40,139 nt of DNA from a virus. The notes beneath the pieces were generated by a model. It did not search any database. It was not told the DNA's origin and worked only from the letters and a program-made list of their open reading frames with translations. Both the position numbers and the translations under genes were made by a program. The stretch lies in the IMG/VR virus record IMGVR_UViG_3300048113_000098, positions 1 through 40,139 of that record; one strand, written 5' to 3'. How positions within the stretch are numbered: the first letter of the stretch is position 1; every line of letters begins with the position of its first letter. Shown piece by piece: positions 37,480 through 40,139 of this stretch.

Positions 37480-37915
37480 CGGCCTCGAATTGCCTCCACC
37501 TGATCATATTTCCGATTGTTTGGTGTCTCCAATTAAGATTAGTAACAATCTCTGTCAACGCCTCAACATTAGTCTTTCGTAGAGTGATTAGTTCTACAGT
37601 TTTTTGGATGTCTGTATCTGCATCATAATAGTAATCCATCTCACCCTTAAGGACTTTTAAGCCATTGAAAGGATCGAATTCCCAACCTAGATCTTCAATC
37701 TGATCTTGGGTTAGCTTACCATTATAGTATAGCCATTTCTTTTTAAGTAAGGATTTTTGTGAAAGTTCTGCCTTCTTCAACTGCAACTTTGCAATCGATA
37801 GAAGTTCTAGATACTTTGCGTGTAGTACTGGTGTATTTCTACTAGTCTCATCTAAGTTAAACTGTTCAATAGCACTATCGGTTTTCCACATTTCCAGAAC
37901 GGTTTCTAGGTTCAT
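37472..37915 (-). CDS. uvsY: UvsY recombination mediator
   Basis: A 147-residue protein (T4 UvsY is 137). A helical N-terminus, a basic KKKWLYYNGKL, and an end NMIRWRQFEAGG that resembles T4 DMRAFEAGK. It loads UvsX onto gp32-covered DNA. The ATG at 37913-37915 has GGAG seven bases upstream; an earlier TTG is less likely. Confidence 0.8.
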   Translation of the reverse strand: MNLETVLEMWKTDSAIEQFNLDETSRNTPVLHAKYLELLSIAKLQLKKAELSQKSLLKKKWLYYNGKLTQDQIEDLGWEFDPFNGLKVLKGEMDYYYDADTDIQKTVELITLRKTNVEALTEIVTNLNWRHQTIGNMIRWRQFEAGG

Positions 37916-37934
37916 TATCAAACTCCATAATCAT

Positions 37935-37962
37935 TTTATATACCTTATCTATACGATGTCAA
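37935..37962 (-). promoter_or_regulatory. Sigma-70-type promoter for uvsY-uvsW
   Basis: TTGACA (37957-37962), 16 bp, TATAAA (37935-37940) on the minus strand. It overlaps the last codons of the tail tube gene and gives recombination genes their own early transcript. Confidence 0.7.
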
Positions 37963-38440
37963 AGTAGGTAAAACTGAATGAGATAGGTACTGTTATGTAC
38001 TGCACATCACTCGCATTAGCTGTTAAGTTAACTGCACCAATCAAAGTAGGAATGCAGTCTCTATAGATAAACTTGTTAGTTGTGTTATTGTGACTAGACA
38101 ATATTGACAATGTAATATCCGCAGTTGTAGCTACTGTATTGCTGTCAGTTGCTTTCTGTTCAGATTGCAGAACCAAACGTTCTAACCAACTGTACATTTC
38201 TTTATATCCAGTCAAGTTTTCGTCTAATAGTAACTCTAAAGACAACTCATCGTATAGGATCTTATCCCCAGGTGTATGCACTGCAACACGAGAATATTGC
38301 ACCTCAGTCTGCGCTACAGATACTGATGGGTGTACAATTGCTTGCACAAAGAACTCAAGGTTAGGATAATTCTTCCTATTAATACTTACTTTGTATCCTG
38401 TGGGCTGCAGGAAGTTCTCGTTCTTAGTTAAAGTTGCCAT
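37949..38440 (-). CDS. Tail tube protein-like (T4 gp19/gp54 family)
   Basis: A 163-residue protein, the same length as T4 gp19. The order matches the family: a beta start (YKVSINRKNYPNLEFFVQAIVHPSVSV), VAVHTPGDKILYDELSLELLLDENLTGYKEMYSWLE as the insertion/helix region, and a final strand pair (YITVPISFSFTYFDIV). AAGGA lies before the ATG. It is expressed after the late promoter at 38830 with the Fe-S carrier gene. Whether it is the tube itself or a related baseplate protein cannot be decided by eye. Confidence 0.65.
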   Translation of the reverse strand: MATLTKNENFLQPTGYKVSINRKNYPNLEFFVQAIVHPSVSVAQTEVQYSRVAVHTPGDKILYDELSLELLLDENLTGYKEMYSWLERLVLQSEQKATDSNTVATTADITLSILSSHNNTTNKFIYRDCIPTLIGAVNLTANASDVQYITVPISFSFTYFDIV

Positions 38441-38449
38441 AGGGTTTCC

Positions 38450-38809
38450 TTAAAATTGTGGAATAGTCATAGCGTCTAAGTCAAAGTTTACACTGACTCC
38501 ACATCCACAACTACTCTTAGCATTTGGGTTATTGATCTCAAAGTTACTTCCAGTCAAACTGTGGACATAATCAACCTCAGTTCCGATTAGAAACATCACA
38601 CTATCTACACTGATAACAAATCTTCCTGTATCACATTCAATAACTTCGTCTTGAGGTCCGATCTGGTCTGCCATCATTGTACCCCAATCATATTCAAACC
38701 CAGCGCAACCACCACCTTTTAGGTTTAGGCTAATTGCATCACATTTGTTTTCAGAACAAAGTTTACTGATCTGTTCATTTGCTCTTGGTGTCACTGTACA
38801 TATAGTCAT
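38450..38809 (-). CDS. A-type iron-sulfur carrier (IscA/ErpA/HesB family)
   Basis: A 119-residue protein. The three conserved cysteines are C35 (GGGCAGFEY), C101 and C103 (SSCGCGVSV). Such proteins hold [2Fe-2S] or [4Fe-4S] clusters and pass them to apoproteins. The start at MTICTV is set by AGGAG and a late promoter upstream; a longer in-frame start lies beyond the promoter. It is the first gene of a late two-gene operon with the tail-tube-like gene. No IscS/IscU or Suf partner is present in the window. Confidence 0.92.
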   Translation of the reverse strand: MTICTVTPRANEQISKLCSENKCDAISLNLKGGGCAGFEYDWGTMMADQIGPQDEVIECDTGRFVISVDSVMFLIGTEVDYVHSLTGSNFEINNPNAKSSCGCGVSVNFDLDAMTIPQF

Positions 38810-38829
38810 ATAGATCTCCTCTTCACCTC

Positions 38830-38837
38830 TATTTATA
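38830..38837 (-). promoter_or_regulatory. T4-type late promoter of the Fe-S carrier/tail operon
   Basis: TATAAATA on the minus strand, 20 nt before the ATG at 38809, with AGGAG between. It lies back-to-back with the plus-strand promoter at 38851. Confidence 0.8.
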
Positions 38838-38850
38838 CACAAAATAACAC

Positions 38851-38879
38851 TTGACATCTAACGAATCGCATGCTATAAA
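38851..38879 (+). promoter_or_regulatory. Sigma-70-type promoter of the plus-strand operon
   Basis: TTGACA (38851-38856), 17 bp, TATAAA (38874-38879). The start near 38886 lies downstream of the first in-frame ATG at 38882, which places the true start of the first gene at 38909. Confidence 0.85.
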
Positions 38880-38908
38880 ATATGTATAACAACAAAGAAA
38901 GCGAATCA

Positions 38909-39151
38909 ATGCCTACTATAAACGAAAGCTACTTCGAACTACTTAAAGTGTTTAAACCAATATATGCTGAAATTATCGGTAGACTTGACAGAGACTATGT
39001 CGAAGACGATGGTTCTTACAATTGGGACTTTGTATCTGCCGATATGCATTTAGCTATGCAAGTAGAAGGTTTAGATCATAAGCACTCTAATGCACTTCAA
39101 CAAGAAATTGATTACTGTTTAGAAAAGGATTTTCCATTATGCAATATATAA
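38909..39151 (+). CDS. Small hypothetical phage protein
   Basis: An 80-residue acidic, mostly helical protein (MPTINESYFELLKVFKPIYAEIIGRLDRDYVEDDG...). The start follows the predicted transcript start. It overlaps the next gene by 13 nt. Not recognised. Confidence 0.6.
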   Translation: MPTINESYFELLKVFKPIYAEIIGRLDRDYVEDDGSYNWDFVSADMHLAMQVEGLDHKHSNALQQEIDYCLEKDFPLCNI

Positions 39152-39336
39152 CAAACGAAGAACTGTGTAGAGCACAGTCAAACGCCATTTCATTGGATAA
39201 TATGTTAAAGACCTTAGAGGCTATGGACTCTCCTGATGAGAATGCAAAGAAGCATTGTAAACTTCAGCTAGATAGATATGATGCGTTATTCGATAAAATA
39301 GATTTAGGAAAGATCCTTGTTCAAGACCCACTATGA
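39139..39336 (+). CDS. Small helical hypothetical protein
   Basis: A 65-residue helical protein (MQYITNEELCRAQSNAISLDNMLKTLEAMDSPDENAKKHCKLQLDRYDALFDKI...). It overlaps both neighbours, so the three genes are coupled. Unknown. Confidence 0.6.
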   Translation: MQYITNEELCRAQSNAISLDNMLKTLEAMDSPDENAKKHCKLQLDRYDALFDKIDLGKILVQDPL

Positions 39337-40066
39337 AATAGTTGTTCCATACCAACACCAATATGAATCAAGCAAACTTATTCGTAAGACTGCGGAAGAT
39401 GGTCATCGTTATGCTATGTTTGTCAAGGGTAATGACCATCTGATCAACGGTAGAACATATTGCTTTAAAGATGAAGACGGTAACTATGTTAGTACGTTTG
39501 TTAGCCAATATTCTGACATCATAGACAATAACCTAGAACCTGAGATTAAAGATGCTGTGCTTGGGTTACATGAGAAGGGTTACTTAACGTTTACATCCTG
39601 TCAAGGCCATGACGATTCTAAGCACAGATACATTGGTGTATTATTCAATACCAAAGAACAAAAGAAAGAATTCATATCAAATGTAGATAACCTTAAGTGT
39701 GATATCCATTGGTATGATAATGTTATTAATACTGTTGAAAGACCTTGTGGTGCAATTCCTTGGTGGTCTGATGGTGGTATTACGTTGCATATTGTATATG
39801 ACGATTCATTGTATGAAGAAGCCCCACAACAACTCAGAAGGCAAAAACCTTACACAGATTTAGATCTAACTAAGTTTTGGAACATCCAGACTTGTAGAAA
39901 CTATCGACATTATGAATGTATCGTACTTTCATTTGGATATCCTATGTTAGAGAAATCGATATGGAAAACACTTAAGAAGCATTTCTTCTATAACCACTAT
40001 AAGGTTACAAGTGCATATCATCAATTCGTAAACAAAGTAAATAAGCTACCTGAGTATTTGGCATAA
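39317..40066 (+). CDS. Hypothetical protein with TFTSCQGH motif
   Basis: A 249-residue protein. EKGYLTFTSCQGHDDSKHRYIGVLF is a strand-Cys-Gly-His motif that could bind metal. The flanks are Tyr- and Trp-rich. The start is a TTG at 39317 with AGGAAAG upstream; the next ATG is codon 34, within MFVKGND, so a shorter protein is possible. It is the last gene before two terminators. No confident family. Confidence 0.6.
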   Translation: MFKTHYEIVVPYQHQYESSKLIRKTAEDGHRYAMFVKGNDHLINGRTYCFKDEDGNYVSTFVSQYSDIIDNNLEPEIKDAVLGLHEKGYLTFTSCQGHDDSKHRYIGVLFNTKEQKKEFISNVDNLKCDIHWYDNVINTVERPCGAIPWWSDGGITLHIVYDDSLYEEAPQQLRRQKPYTDLDLTKFWNIQTCRNYRHYECIVLSFGYPMLEKSIWKTLKKHFFYNHYKVTSAYHQFVNKVNKLPEYLA

Positions 40067-40108
40067 AAAAAGGCTACCGCCTTAGTTGATACCTAGAAGC
40101 GATAGCCT
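40065..40108 (-). terminator. Terminator for transcripts entering from the right
   Basis: On the minus strand AGGCTATCGC pairs with GCGGTAGCCT (10 bp with one G-U) and is followed by seven T. It stops minus-strand transcription coming from beyond the window. Confidence 0.85.
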
Positions 40109-40113
40109 GTGTG

Positions 40114-40139
40114 GGTGGGGTTTAATCCCCACCTCATTT
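40114..40139 (+). terminator. Terminator of the plus-strand operon
   Basis: GGTGGGG - TTTAAT - CCCCACC (40114-40120 with 40127-40133) then TCATTT at the window edge. It lies 48 nt after the last plus-strand stop; the T-tract may continue outside. Confidence 0.7.

Noticed and set aside
1-40139. tRNA genes, CRISPR arrays, insertion sequences and an integrase
   Set aside because: Looked for by eye; the tmRNA is the only tRNA-like element I found, and there are no regular direct repeats or transposase genes.

Overview
The window is a segment of an AT-rich, T4-like marine myovirus genome, not bacterial chromosome. The evidence is an almost complete T4-type replication and recombination set (UvsY, UvsW, gp55, gp47, gp46, gp45, gp44, gp62, RegA, gp43, UvsX, gp41) in tightly overlapping genes, late promoters of the T4 type (TATAAATA), and early/middle promoters of the sigma-70 type (TTGACA, usually 17 bp, TATAAT). 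A permuted, two-piece tmRNA of the kind known from Alphaproteobacteria points to an alphaproteobacterial host. SAR11/Pelagibacter is the likeliest guess (a pelagimyophage-like genome), but that is inference. Nearly all genes lie on the minus strand; only the last ~1.2 kb (38.9-40.07 kb) is on the plus strand.

Layout in plus-strand order. (a) 1-4.9 kb: late, probably virion-associated genes: a nucleotidyltransferase, several small basic proteins (one with an HNH-like motif), a KxDG ligase-like protein and a PD-(D/E)XK-like protein. Several begin with short leaders resembling T4 capsid-targeting sequences. A late promoter lies at 4931-4938. (b) 4.9-6.7 kb: small genes and a DUF932 protein with early promoters. 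(c) 6.7-13.2 kb: the most striking accessory region, a fully coupled late operon. In transcription order it holds a small membrane protein, two small unknowns, a second small membrane protein, CsgF, CsgG, a curlin-like protein, a FecR-domain protein, a second curlin-like protein, and a CHASE2-class III nucleotide cyclase. (d) 13.3-14.6 kb: an outer-membrane beta-barrel-like protein and the permuted tmRNA gene, whose intervening loop carries a 66-codon ORF framed by a 12-bp perfect inverted repeat. (e) 14.6-19.4 kb: dNMP kinase, SleB-type hydrolase, ThyX, gp41 helicase and UvsX. (f) 19.3-25.2 kb: sugar-nucleotide genes (nucleotidyltransferase, epimerase, short UDP-sugar dehydrogenase, cupin, phosphomannomutase), a PiT-type phosphate permease, a primase-like protein and MazG. 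(g) 25.2-38 kb: gp43, DUF1127 protein, Hsp20, RegA, clamp and clamp loader, gp46/47, gp55, UvsW and UvsY. (h) 38-40 kb: a gp19-like tail tube protein, an A-type Fe-S carrier behind a late promoter, then a short plus-strand operon that ends against two terminators.

How it may work together. The early genes take over nucleotide supply (ThyX, dNMP kinase, MazG) and build a T4-style replisome, with a candidate AEP-type primase where gp61 would be expected. gp55 then switches on late promoters. One late promoter reads virion proteins; another reads the curli-type secretion operon, so infected cells may display amyloid-like fibres and make a cyclic nucleotide late in infection. The tmRNA could keep ribosomes recycling as host mRNA is degraded.

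All function calls are made by eye from sequence; no database search was run.
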